Shown here in pieces: positions 26,001 to 33,590 of a DNA stretch of 48,292 nt. The notes beneath the pieces are model-generated. The model saw only the letters and a program-made list of their open reading frames with translations. It was not told the DNA's origin and made no database searches. Location of the stretch: the NCBI GenBank assembly GCA_041919675.1, contig JAYRTJ010000014.1, positions 1 through 48,292 of the forward strand. Direction: 5' to 3'. This DNA comes from SHVO01 sp041919675 (GTDB taxonomy: Bacteria > Pseudomonadota > Alphaproteobacteria > Rhodospirillales > Rhodospirillaceae). A program made the translations under genes and the position numbers. Position 1 is the stretch's first letter; every line of letters starts with the position of its first letter.

Positions 26001-26508
26001 CTTCCAGCGCGGCATCATCATTCACCGTCTGCTGCAAAGTCTGCCCGATCTGCCGCCGGCGAAACGGCGCAAGGCCGCGGAAGCCTTCGTCGCGCGGCCC
26101 GCGTGGCAGCTCGCCGAGGCCGAGCGCGCGGCCCTGGTGAGCGAAACCATGGCGGTGCTGGAGACGCCGGACTTCGTGCCGCTGTTCGCGCCCGAGACCT
26201 CGCGCGCCGAAGTGCCGGTGACGGGCCTTTTGGGCCGCTTCGCGCTGTCGGGCCAGGTGGACCGGCTGGCGGTGACCGAGGACGAGGTCTGGATCGTCGA
26301 TTACAAGACCAACCGCCCGCCGCCGCATGAAGCGGTGAATGTCGATAAGGCCTATGTCTACCAGATGGCGGCCTACCGGCGCGCCTTGCAGACGATCTAC
26401 CCGAAACATACGGTCCACTGCCTGATTTTGTGGACGGATGGCCCCTTCATCCTGGAGCTGCCCTCGCAGCAAATGGATGACCTGCTCGGCTCATCCGGCC
26501 TAATCTAG
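23035..26508 (+). CDS. addA: AddA helicase-nuclease
   Basis: A 1157-residue UvrD/Rep-type helicase with a fused nuclease. Walker A is in SASAGSGKTKVLTDR (28-42), followed by LCLTFTKAAAAEMSNRI, the Walker B ILIDEAQDTNPDQW, GDRKQSIYGFQGA, VITVHGAKGLQAPIVFLPD and LYVAMTRAEDRLYVCGW. The C-terminal nuclease shows SGQVDRLAV and VDYKTNRPPP. All helicase and nuclease residues look intact, so the complex should be active. I chose ATG 23035, which overlaps the addB stop; nine codons further upstream are open but unlikely to be used. Confidence 0.96.
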   Translation: MSAAAPIQIAERTQKRAAHPAKSVWVSASAGSGKTKVLTDRVLALLLTGTAPHKILCLTFTKAAAAEMSNRINERLASWVTMDEDTLWNQLAALHPETPDRLLLDRARRLFAQVLDAPGGLSISTIHGFCQSLLKRFPLEAGVTPHFTVMDERDAREALAAAQELCIAHAHRGDDADLAEALKLITARVHETHFADLMDSLAGCRTKLARMFEAHGGLANVAQALRRKLSLPEDATELSLLTDACKEAAFDGASLRRVCGALDSGSATDKDRAALLRAWLSAEDTRIAGFETYAGAFLTLEDEQRARLATKAVVTALPDAIAILETEARRVREIRLLCKAARVAANTEALLRLGARMLEIYSAEKSRRGLLDYDDLIQTARRLVERDGAAAWVLYKLDGGLDHILIDEAQDTNPDQWAIVDALTREFFAGEGAHEQISLNPRTVFAVGDRKQSIYGFQGAAPDEFDRMRKVLENRVTGANQAWGSEDLFVSFRSVKAVLDAVDHVFLQPGARDGVAVGDEDITHRAAREGNAGLVELWAPVEPEATDEVQPWMPPVERKRGDSPPARLAALVAKRIDKMLRSGEALESKGRAIRAGDIMVLVRRRTGFVEDLVRHLKTLKVPVAGVDRMVLTDQMAVMDLMALGAFLLLPEDDLTLATVLKGPLVGLTEEELFVLAHGRGDKRLWDVLTAHAGSTSRLGAARAVLADLLAKTDYLTPVELYGHVLVACEGRKKLLARLGLDAEDPIDEFMTLALSYQDDHAPSLQGFLHWLSAGDAEIKRDLDSTGSDAVRVITVHGAKGLQAPIVFLPDTMQTPTFQDRLLWTDGERPLMLWCAAAKEIDPATKALRQSLADAQAREYRRLLYVAMTRAEDRLYVCGWRNKRAGDGASSWYDLIRAGLAASMSETTTDPFLESDGTLSGAEVVRLSSRQDKPPKEDKKAAAVAASSALPDWTRKDAPPEAIPPRPLAPSRAVLDDPPVNSPLNDTRTRFQRGIIIHRLLQSLPDLPPAKRRKAAEAFVARPAWQLAEAERAALVSETMAVLETPDFVPLFAPETSRAEVPVTGLLGRFALSGQVDRLAVTEDEVWIVDYKTNRPPPHEAVNVDKAYVYQMAAYRRALQTIYPKHTVHCLILWTDGPFILELPSQQMDDLLGSSGLI

Positions 26509-26512
26509 CGCC

Positions 26513-27580
26513 ATGGATGACACCAACCAGGTTCGTAACGTCGACGGCGTGCTCTTGCGCGAGTGCTGGTACTACGCCCTGCCCTCGCAGGCCTTGAAGG
26601 CGCGCGCGACTCTGCACCGCACCATCGTCGGTGAACCGGTCCTGCTGGGCCGCGACGCCGACGGGAAGGTTTTTGCCTTCCGGGACACCTGCCCGCACCG
26701 AGGAACGTTGTTGTCGAAAGGCGCGTTCGACGGGCGTGAAGTGCAGTGCCCCTATCACGGCTGGCGCTTCCGCACCGATGGCCAGTGCACGGCGATCCCT
26801 TCACAGCTCGCCGATCAGAAACCCCAAGCCAAGGACATCCGCACGCCGGCTTTCCGTGTGGCTGAACGCGACGGGAATATCTGGATCTATATCGGCACGC
26901 AGAAAGACAACCTTCCGCCTGTGCCCGGGGTGCCGGCGGTGGGGGCAAAGTTCCAACTGCATGAATCCTCGATCTTCGCCTGCAATATCGACGTGGCGGT
27001 TTCGGGTTTGATGGACCCCGCGCACGGACCCTTCGTGCACCGCTCGGCGTTCTGGCGCGGCGAGCACAGCATCCATGAAAAGCAAAAGGCCTTCTCGCCG
27101 CTGGCGGAAGAGGACGGCCTTGGCTGGCGCATGGACCGCCACACCGCGTCGCGCAATTCACGCGCCTACCGCATTTTCCTCGGCGGCACGCCGCAGACGG
27201 ACATCAGTTACAGAATCCCCGCGACACGCATCGAACATGCGCAAACCGCAAAGTACAATTACTGCGGCCTCACGGCCTGCACGCCGATCACGGCGGACCG
27301 CACGGAAGTGCATCACGTGATGTACTGGGACGTGCCGGGCGGGTCTTTGCTGCGCCCCGTGGTCCGCGCGCTGGCGAAGCGATTCCTGGAGCAGGACCGC
27401 CGCGCGGTCATGGCGATGCAGGAAGGTTTGGCCTTCAATCCATCGACCATGCTGATCCAGGACGCCGATACGCAGACCCGCTGGTATCTTCGCTTGAAAC
27501 GCGAATTTCTGACCGCGCAGGCCGAGGGCCGCGCGGCGCGCAACCCTCTCATGCCCGTGATGCTGCGCTGGCGGAGCTAA
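26513..27580 (+). CDS. Rieske non-heme iron oxygenase, alpha-subunit type
   Basis: A 355-residue oxygenase. The Rieske cluster ligands are C60-P-H62 and C79-x2-H82 in DTCPHRGTLLS and QCPYHGWRF. The mononuclear iron site is D168, H171 and H176 in MDPAHGPFVHR. Length and the VPAVG-rich linker resemble vanillate/phenoxy demethylase and PAO-like monooxygenases more than ring dioxygenases. No reductase or ferredoxin gene is adjacent, so electrons must come from elsewhere. The start is four bases after addA, between addA and trxA, where I would not expect a catabolic gene. Substrate unknown. Confidence 0.9.
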   Translation: MDDTNQVRNVDGVLLRECWYYALPSQALKARATLHRTIVGEPVLLGRDADGKVFAFRDTCPHRGTLLSKGAFDGREVQCPYHGWRFRTDGQCTAIPSQLADQKPQAKDIRTPAFRVAERDGNIWIYIGTQKDNLPPVPGVPAVGAKFQLHESSIFACNIDVAVSGLMDPAHGPFVHRSAFWRGEHSIHEKQKAFSPLAEEDGLGWRMDRHTASRNSRAYRIFLGGTPQTDISYRIPATRIEHAQTAKYNYCGLTACTPITADRTEVHHVMYWDVPGGSLLRPVVRALAKRFLEQDRRAVMAMQEGLAFNPSTMLIQDADTQTRWYLRLKREFLTAQAEGRAARNPLMPVMLRWRS

Positions 27581-27593
27581 CGGATTCGCGTCC

Positions 27594-27622
27594 TTGACGC
27601 CTTCCGGACCCCTGCCTAGATT
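27594..27622 (+). promoter_or_regulatory. Predicted sigma-70 promoter of trxA
   Basis: TTGACG at 27594-27599 and TAGATT at 27617-27622 are separated by 17 bases, with a leader of about 45 bases to the trxA ATG. It means trxA can be expressed independently of the addA-Rieske unit. Confidence 0.62.
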
Positions 27623-27672
27623 CAGCCATCTCCCCCTTCGGGCTCACGCTCCAATCCAAGGATTTCCCATTA

Positions 27673-27987
27673 ATGAAAGACGTTTCCGATACCTCTTTTG
27701 AGACCGACGTGCTGAAGGCCGAAGGCCCGGTGCTGGTGGACTTCTGGGCGGAATGGTGCGGCCCGTGCAAGCAGATCGCCCCGTCCCTGGAGAAGCTGGA
27801 CAAGGAACTGTCGGACAAGCTGACGTTCACCAAGATCAACATCGACAACAATCCGAACACCCCGACCCAGTTCGGCGTGCGCGGCATCCCGACCCTGATG
27901 ATCTTCAAGAACGGCCAGGTTGCGGCGACCAAAGTGGGTGCCCTGCCGGAGAGCAAGCTGAAAGAGTGGATCCAGCAGTCGCTGTAA
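27673..27987 (+). CDS. trxA: Thioredoxin 1
   Basis: A 104-residue cytosolic thioredoxin with the active site WCGPC (C29, C32), the conserved cis-proline in RGIPTLMIF and an ordinary length. It reduces disulfides in ribonucleotide reductase, PAPS reductase and other proteins. It has its own promoter and a strong terminator. In related genomes it lies between addA and folC, which are separated from it here. Confidence 0.97.
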   Translation: MKDVSDTSFETDVLKAEGPVLVDFWAEWCGPCKQIAPSLEKLDKELSDKLTFTKINIDNNPNTPTQFGVRGIPTLMIFKNGQVAATKVGALPESKLKEWIQQSL

Positions 27988-28015
27988 CACTTCTTAATAT
28001 TCGCGAAAAATTAAG

Positions 28016-28048
28016 GGCCCCAGCCGACAAACGGCTGGGGCCTTTGCC
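28016..28048 (+). terminator. Rho-independent terminator of trxA
   Basis: GGCCCCAGCCG (28016-28026) pairs perfectly with CGGCTGGGGCC (28032-28042) around a 5-base loop, then TTTGCC and TTTTT follow. Confidence 0.85.
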
Positions 28049-28092
28049 TTTTTAAGGACCGGCCCGTACAAAAGACCGCGAAGAGGGGCCTC

Positions 28093-29640
28093 ATGACATC
28101 AACGACCGGCGGCTATGTGACCGACACGGCCTACGTGGCCGAGTTCTATGGGGATCACGCGCCTGCCCATATGAACCTGATCGCGGCCTCGAACGGCTAT
28201 CGCCCGCGCCCCTTGGACGGCGGCTTCACCTGGTGCGATTACGGCTGCGGCAACGGCGTTACCGCCAACGTGCTCGCGGGCTGTTTCCCGGAGGCGAAAT
28301 TCTACGGCGTCGATTTCCTGCCGGCGCACACGCGCACGGCCGAACTCCTGTCGTTGCGGGGCGGCCTTCAGAACACGACCTTCATCCAGAAGAGCTTCAC
28401 CGACCTCGGCCCCGATGAAATTCCGCCGCTCGACTTCGCGGTGATGCACGGCGTTCTGTCGTGGATCGACGATCCGACGCGCAACGCGGTGCTCGACGAT
28501 GCCGCGCGGCGCCTGAAGCCGGGCGGCCTTCTGCTCACCGGCACCAACGCGATGCCGGGCTGGGCCGCGAAGCTGCCGATGCGCAACATGGTCTACTCCC
28601 TGTCGCGCGATGGACAGAACTCGCTGGAACGCGCGCAGACCGGCCTCGACTGGCTGAAGAAGCTGAAAAACGCGAAGGTCAAATATTTCCGCGACAACCC
28701 CGCGCTCGCCGAAGCGGTCGAAGAGCTTGAACGGCTCGATTTGCGCTACATGGCGCATGAGTATTTCAACGAACATCTGCGCGCCTTCTACTTCGCAGAA
28801 CTGAAGGTGATGATGGAAGCCAAGGGACTGCGGTTCGCGGGCTGCGCGCGCCTGTTCCTGAACATGGTGGACCTGTCGGTCCCGCAGGCGCTGCAAGACG
28901 AATTCCGCGCGGTGAAGACGCGCGGCGAACTGGAAGCCAAACGCGACTTCATCCGCAACGAAACCTTCCGCCGCGATGTCTGGATCAAGGGCGAGCCCCT
29001 GAAGAGCGAAGAGGAGTGGCTGGCGGTCAACCAGGATCAGGTGTTCGGCACCATCGACCCGCTGGCGAAGATCGACCGCACCGTGGCGTTCGGGGACATT
29101 CAACTCAGCTACGAGAACGAGCCGTTCGCGGCGCTTCTGAAGCTGGTGGCCGAACGCGGGCTCTCCATCCGCGAGATGGAAAATCACCGCGACATGGCCG
29201 GCCTTTCGCCGTGGACGCGCTTCGAAGCCGCACGGCTGCTGGCCGCCGGCGGCCAGGTACACTCGTTCCCGGCCTCCACGAAGCCGGTGAAAGTGGCCAA
29301 GGACGCCCGCTTGTCCATGCCCGCCATCAACAGGGGCATGATCAAGGAACTGGGCCTGTCGATGCCGAAAGTCGCCCTTGCCGCTCCCTACGCGGGAACC
29401 GGCGTGGAAATCGGCAATATCGACGCGATCCTCTTGCTCGCGCGCTGCGAAAAGGGCCGGGACGGAGCCGTCAAACACGCCGCCAAGGTGCTGGGCGGTG
29501 ACGTCGGCGACATCGTGATCGGCAATAAGACGCTGACGCCGCGCGAGACCGAGGACTTGCTGACGCAACGTTTCGCCGCCCTTGAGACGACGATGCTCGA
29601 CAAGCTTGCCGAGATCGGCGTCATCAGCGTGGAAAGCTGA
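28093..29640 (+). CDS. SAM-dependent methyltransferase with methyltransferase regulatory domain
   Basis: A 515-residue class I methyltransferase. Motif I is CDYGCGNGVTANV at residues 48-60. The acidic ribose-binding end FYGVDFLPAHTRTAE follows, then DFAVMHGVLSWID and a GGLLLTGTNAMPGW strand. After residue 210 comes the regulatory domain (PKMT_reg type; AHEYFNEHLRAFYFAEL), then a long tail to residue 515 of unknown fold. Such proteins are often found near surface-polysaccharide or protein-methylation genes, but the substrate here is unknown. AGGGG precedes the ATG. It stands between the trxA terminator and a convergent TonB-dependent receptor. Confidence 0.87.
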   Translation: MTSTTGGYVTDTAYVAEFYGDHAPAHMNLIAASNGYRPRPLDGGFTWCDYGCGNGVTANVLAGCFPEAKFYGVDFLPAHTRTAELLSLRGGLQNTTFIQKSFTDLGPDEIPPLDFAVMHGVLSWIDDPTRNAVLDDAARRLKPGGLLLTGTNAMPGWAAKLPMRNMVYSLSRDGQNSLERAQTGLDWLKKLKNAKVKYFRDNPALAEAVEELERLDLRYMAHEYFNEHLRAFYFAELKVMMEAKGLRFAGCARLFLNMVDLSVPQALQDEFRAVKTRGELEAKRDFIRNETFRRDVWIKGEPLKSEEEWLAVNQDQVFGTIDPLAKIDRTVAFGDIQLSYENEPFAALLKLVAERGLSIREMENHRDMAGLSPWTRFEAARLLAAGGQVHSFPASTKPVKVAKDARLSMPAINRGMIKELGLSMPKVALAAPYAGTGVEIGNIDAILLLARCEKGRDGAVKHAAKVLGGDVGDIVIGNKTLTPRETEDLLTQRFAALETTMLDKLAEIGVISVES

Positions 29641-29684
29641 CGCAGCCGCCGTCCGTAAAAGAGACAAGCGGCCGCGCCAGAGTT

Positions 29685-32561
29685 TTAGAATTTAAAGCGT
29701 ACGCCCAAGTTGTAGTAGCGGCCGATCGCATCATAGATGCGGTTCGGCGGCGCCGCGAAGGACGACGGGATACCGACATCCATCGGCGGGGCGCGGTTAA
29801 ACACGTTGTTGACGGTGAAATACAATTCGTTCGCGGCGTTGAGCGCCTCGAACTCGTAGTTGATCGTCAGATCCGTGTAGAAAACCGCCGGAACATCGTT
29901 GTCGTCGATGCTCACGCCTTCGACACGCTGAATGTCCTTGAGTTTCTTGGAAATGAAGCGTTCCTGAACGAGGACCGACCAAGCGTCGCCGATCGCGTAG
30001 TTGATCCGCAGATTTGCGCGCCATTTCGGGTTGCTGCCTTCACCTTTCGTCGACAGAAGCGGGCCGTTGACGGCCTGGCTGTTCTGTTTGGTGATGGTAT
30101 TGACGAGCAGGTTCAAACGCAGCGGATTGTCGAACAGCGCGGTATTGTACGTCGTCTCGATATCGAAGCCGTTGCTGTTCAGCACGGAGAGGTTGAGGTA
30201 CGGCGTGCGCGTCGTGATCAGCGCCGCGGAGACGCCGGGGACCGCGGGAAGATAGGTGACGAGACTACAGAATCCCGCAATGCCGTCAAAGCAATTGTCA
30301 ATCGTTTGCTGGGCGCCGACCGTTCCAATCGCGTCTTTCAGCTTGATCGCGTAGTAGTCGACCGAGAACGAAAAACCATCCAGGAATGTCGGCGTAAAGA
30401 CGGCGCCGTAGGTCTGCGTCAAGGCACGTTCGGGCTTCAAGTTCGGATTGCCCGAAACGATCGTGATGTTCGATGTGCTGACGCCGCTCGTGCTTCTGGG
30501 ATAGATCTGGTTATTCGTGTTCTGGCTCGCCGCGTTATAGAGTTCCAGCAGATTGGGCGCGCGAATGTCGCGCGACACCGTACCGCGGAAGCGGAGATCC
30601 GGATTGACCTGATAATCCGCACCCACTTTCCACGTCGTCACACCGCCCGAGGTGCTGTAGTCGGTGTAGCGTACGGCGCCGTTGAAGTTGAGCGCTTGCG
30701 CCAGCGGCACGTCCCGCAACAACGGAACGCCGATTTCGACGTAACCTTCTTTCACGTTGTACTTTCCGCCGAACGGCTGCGGATTGAAGAAGCGATAACC
30801 GCCCAATGTGCCTTCGAGGGACGCCGGAAAGCCGCGGAGACCGGCGCCGGTAGCGTTCTGCGTAGAGTACAGATCGGTGACCGCAACGCCCTTTTCAGAG
30901 CGGTATTCCAAACCCGTCGCCACCGCGATCGGGCCGGCCTCGAAGGAAAAGTTCTCGCCCAGCGTTCCGTTGATGTTGAACTGCACAACGTCCTGGTCGA
31001 GCGTGACCTTTCTCCAAGAATCGCCGACGATCCAAGGAACGGTTTCGGGCGCGACGGATCCGACACCGAACAGGTTCATCGGCTTACAGCCCGGGTCGAG
31101 GCCGGTTCCGCCGGGCACAAAGGTATTGCCGTTGTACCAGTTTGACCGGCAGACGATTTGGCCCGTGGTCGGGTGAACCACCGCGTCAGCCGCGGCAAAG
31201 GATTCGCGCTTCTTGGTCAGACCATACTGATTGAGGAGCTGGTTCGTACGGCCATGCGAATAGTAGGCGTCATAGCCCCACTCGCCGCTTCCAAACTTGC
31301 CCTCGATGCCCACGGCCTGGCGGAACAGCCGCGTGTTCGAAAGGAGGCCCGCTTGCGCCTCGGTCAGCACGCGCCCCATCGTGAACGACGTGATGTTGTT
31401 CGCCGTCATCGCGCTCTGGATGCTAGCGGGGAGGAACGGATTGCCGCTGTAGATGGTGTAGTTGAACGGGCCCAGCTGCAAACCAAACTGGGTAGGATCG
31501 AGAACCCGCGCGTAAGAGAAACTCAATTCGGCGAAAACCGTCGTGCTGTCGTTCACATCGTATTCGGCGTGCGCGAAATTAACCGTGCGCCACGTATCCG
31601 GGAAGAAGTTGAACCCGCTGAACCCGCCGTCGCCGCCGCCCATGTTGTTGTCGCCGAGGACCGCGCTATATCCGAGCTGGAAAGGTCCCGGCGCACCGCC
31701 CTTGAGGAACTGCGTTCCTTTCAAAGGACCGTTGGTGATCAAGCCGCCGTTGGTCGCATTCGCGCGCGTGAGATCGCACACCGTAATGAAGCCCGGACCG
31801 CTGCCCGTGCGGTTGTTGATCAGGCCGCACGGTTTATCCCACCACGCGCGCCCGCTCGTTTCGCCGACGAACGTGCCTTTCTGTTTGAAGTACTGTGTGC
31901 TGGCAATGATATGCAAGCGCTCGCCGGCGAAGGCGCCGCCCCACGCCAGCGAACCTTTATAAAGCGGCAAATCGCCGTAATCGGAGATACCGCCGCCGAT
32001 CTCGCCCTTCAGGCCGACGAAGTCGGTATCGAGAATGAGGTTCGTCACGCCGCTCACGGCATCGGAGCCATAAGCGGCGGAGGCGCCGCCCGTCACGATA
32101 TCAATGCGGCTGACGAGGTTCTGCGGAAGGACGTTCAAATCGACGGCGCCGCCGACGTTCGAAGCGACGCTGCGGCGGCCGTCCAACAACACCAGGTTAC
32201 GGACAATGCCGAGGTTGCGCATATTGATGTTGGACTGACCGTGGTTGCCCGCGGTCGTCGTGCCGGGGGACGTCGTGTTGTTGCTGTTGCTGTTCGCGAG
32301 CGCCGGCAGCTGGCGCAGGGCGTCAATGACGTTGCCCGGGGCCGACTGCGCAAGCGATTCGGCCGTCATCATCGTCACCGGGGTCGGGGTATCGAAGCCG
32401 GTCTGAAGGCGGGTGCCGGTAATGACAACCTCTTCCGCTTCCGCTACGGCCGGCGTTTGCGCGAACGCGCCGGGCGCGGCTGCGTGTTGGAGGGCGATCG
32501 CGAGCCCCACCAGACTGGTTCTGGACGCCAACCGCGCGCGTGCTTTCTTCCTGAAATTCAT
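29685..32561 (-). CDS. TonB-dependent outer-membrane receptor
   Basis: A 958-residue receptor. A signal peptide ends near AFAQ (residue 35), and the TonB box is within EEVVITGTRLQTG. The plug is recognisable by NVIDALRQLPAL, MRNLGIVRNLVLLDGRR and VSRIDIVTGGASAAYGSDAV. The rest is a 22-strand barrel ending in YYNLGVRFKF with the C-terminal phenylalanine needed for outer-membrane insertion. The type (large, plug with DGRR) is common in Caulobacter and Sphingomonas relatives for oligosaccharides, peptides or siderophores. No TonB, ExbB or substrate-processing genes adjoin it. AAGGGGA lies ahead of the ATG. Confidence 0.93.
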   Translation of the reverse strand: MNFRKKARARLASRTSLVGLAIALQHAAAPGAFAQTPAVAEAEEVVITGTRLQTGFDTPTPVTMMTAESLAQSAPGNVIDALRQLPALANSNSNNTTSPGTTTAGNHGQSNINMRNLGIVRNLVLLDGRRSVASNVGGAVDLNVLPQNLVSRIDIVTGGASAAYGSDAVSGVTNLILDTDFVGLKGEIGGGISDYGDLPLYKGSLAWGGAFAGERLHIIASTQYFKQKGTFVGETSGRAWWDKPCGLINNRTGSGPGFITVCDLTRANATNGGLITNGPLKGTQFLKGGAPGPFQLGYSAVLGDNNMGGGDGGFSGFNFFPDTWRTVNFAHAEYDVNDSTTVFAELSFSYARVLDPTQFGLQLGPFNYTIYSGNPFLPASIQSAMTANNITSFTMGRVLTEAQAGLLSNTRLFRQAVGIEGKFGSGEWGYDAYYSHGRTNQLLNQYGLTKKRESFAAADAVVHPTTGQIVCRSNWYNGNTFVPGGTGLDPGCKPMNLFGVGSVAPETVPWIVGDSWRKVTLDQDVVQFNINGTLGENFSFEAGPIAVATGLEYRSEKGVAVTDLYSTQNATGAGLRGFPASLEGTLGGYRFFNPQPFGGKYNVKEGYVEIGVPLLRDVPLAQALNFNGAVRYTDYSTSGGVTTWKVGADYQVNPDLRFRGTVSRDIRAPNLLELYNAASQNTNNQIYPRSTSGVSTSNITIVSGNPNLKPERALTQTYGAVFTPTFLDGFSFSVDYYAIKLKDAIGTVGAQQTIDNCFDGIAGFCSLVTYLPAVPGVSAALITTRTPYLNLSVLNSNGFDIETTYNTALFDNPLRLNLLVNTITKQNSQAVNGPLLSTKGEGSNPKWRANLRINYAIGDAWSVLVQERFISKKLKDIQRVEGVSIDDNDVPAVFYTDLTINYEFEALNAANELYFTVNNVFNRAPPMDVGIPSSFAAPPNRIYDAIGRYYNLGVRFKF

Positions 32562-32881
32562 AACGATCCCCTTTTTGATGAAAAGTTATGGCCACGGACG
32601 AACGCCCGCGGCCCGGTCCCGTCTGTTGATTTGCCCCCAATGCCTCCAGGCGCCTTTTCCCACGGCCGGCGATCAGCCGGGACGGCCTCGGTCCAAAGAA
32701 ATGAGCCCTTCAAAAAATACTACGCACGGACCTGCATCCCGGCGTCACCAAACGTCAAAAAAGCCGGCTAAATGGGAAGGCGCGCCGGCGCCATCACGAT
32801 CGGTAAGACATTGACGCCGTCGCCGATTGAGGATTTGTTTAAGGAGTATCGCTTTCAAGCGGGAGGGGCGGAAACCTCGCG
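32562..32881. other. 320-base intergenic region, no gene seen
   Basis: It separates the divergent TonB-dependent receptor and a secreted hypothetical protein and so must hold both promoters. A ribosome site for the receptor is at its left edge. I found no clear -35/-10 pair, operator palindrome or RNA gene. Its AAAAAATA and CAAAAAAG runs are more AT-rich than the flanks. Confidence 0.5.
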
Positions 32882-33571
32882 ATGATGCGGCAAACGATCC
32901 TGTTCTTTGCCCTGCTGCTGTCCGCACCGGTGCTTTCGGCGGAAGCCGAAATGCAGGTGCCGCCGTTGATCCTCACCTTTGCCGCCGATGAGAAGCTCTG
33001 CGCCGCGGCCGCGGAAAGCATCGCGGCCGAACCGCCGTGCCGCGCCTTTGACGAGGCCGCCTGCCCGCGCCCGGACGCGCTGAAATTCCGCCCGGTGGCG
33101 AGCGATCAATACGGATACACGGAAGTCGCCCTGGCGCCGGCGCGGTCCTCGGCGGCCTACACCATCCTTTATTTGCAGCGCTATCGCGGCGACATGACGC
33201 CGCGCCTGGTGGAAACGTGGAAGGTCGACAGCACGCACCTTAAGAAGCTGTTTGACACGCCGCCGGGTCTCATCACTTTTGAGGACCGTTATCAGTTCCA
33301 TCCGGGACCGAAATCGGACTTGCCGTTCGACACCAATGCGGGCGAGCTGCGCGATCTTTTACGAACGAGCGAGAAGATCTCGAACGAATGGTCGGCGACG
33401 GCGGAACTGCTTGGGGAGCCGCATGCCGTGGTGCGCCAATGCCAGGGCGGCTGGCGTTTCGGCGGTTATTACCGCTGTGCAAGGGTCAGCAAGCTGACGT
33501 TCCTGAAGCTTGCGGCGAACGGCCCCGCCGCGCGCAGCTGTGAGTTCACCTTCATCGAGAAGACGAAATAG
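32882..33571 (+). CDS. Secreted hypothetical protein with six cysteines
   Basis: A 229-residue protein I do not recognise. The signal peptide is clear (MMRQTILFFALLLSAPVLSA, cleavage near residue 20). The mature part has six cysteines, in EKLCAA, PPCRAF, AACPRP, RQCQGG, YRCARV and RSCEFT, enough for three disulfides and consistent with a periplasmic or exported location. The region after YILYLQRYRGDMTPRLVE-type strands looks beta-rich. GGAGGGG lies 13 bases before the start, and ATGs at 32882 and 32885 are both usable. It ends convergent with the glycosyltransferase-like gene. Confidence 0.75.
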   Translation: MMRQTILFFALLLSAPVLSAEAEMQVPPLILTFAADEKLCAAAAESIAAEPPCRAFDEAACPRPDALKFRPVASDQYGYTEVALAPARSSAAYTILYLQRYRGDMTPRLVETWKVDSTHLKKLFDTPPGLITFEDRYQFHPGPKSDLPFDTNAGELRDLLRTSEKISNEWSATAELLGEPHAVVRQCQGGWRFGGYYRCARVSKLTFLKLAANGPAARSCEFTFIEKTK

Positions 33572-33590
33572 CCTAGATGAAAAAATTAAC

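Noticed and set aside
28099..29667. Long minus-strand open frame across the methyltransferase gene
   Set aside because: Arginine- and histidine-rich shadow with no domain; the plus strand encodes an intact enzyme.
31158..32771. Plus-strand open frame across the TonB-dependent receptor
   Set aside because: Shadow of the receptor; composition is that of an antisense frame.
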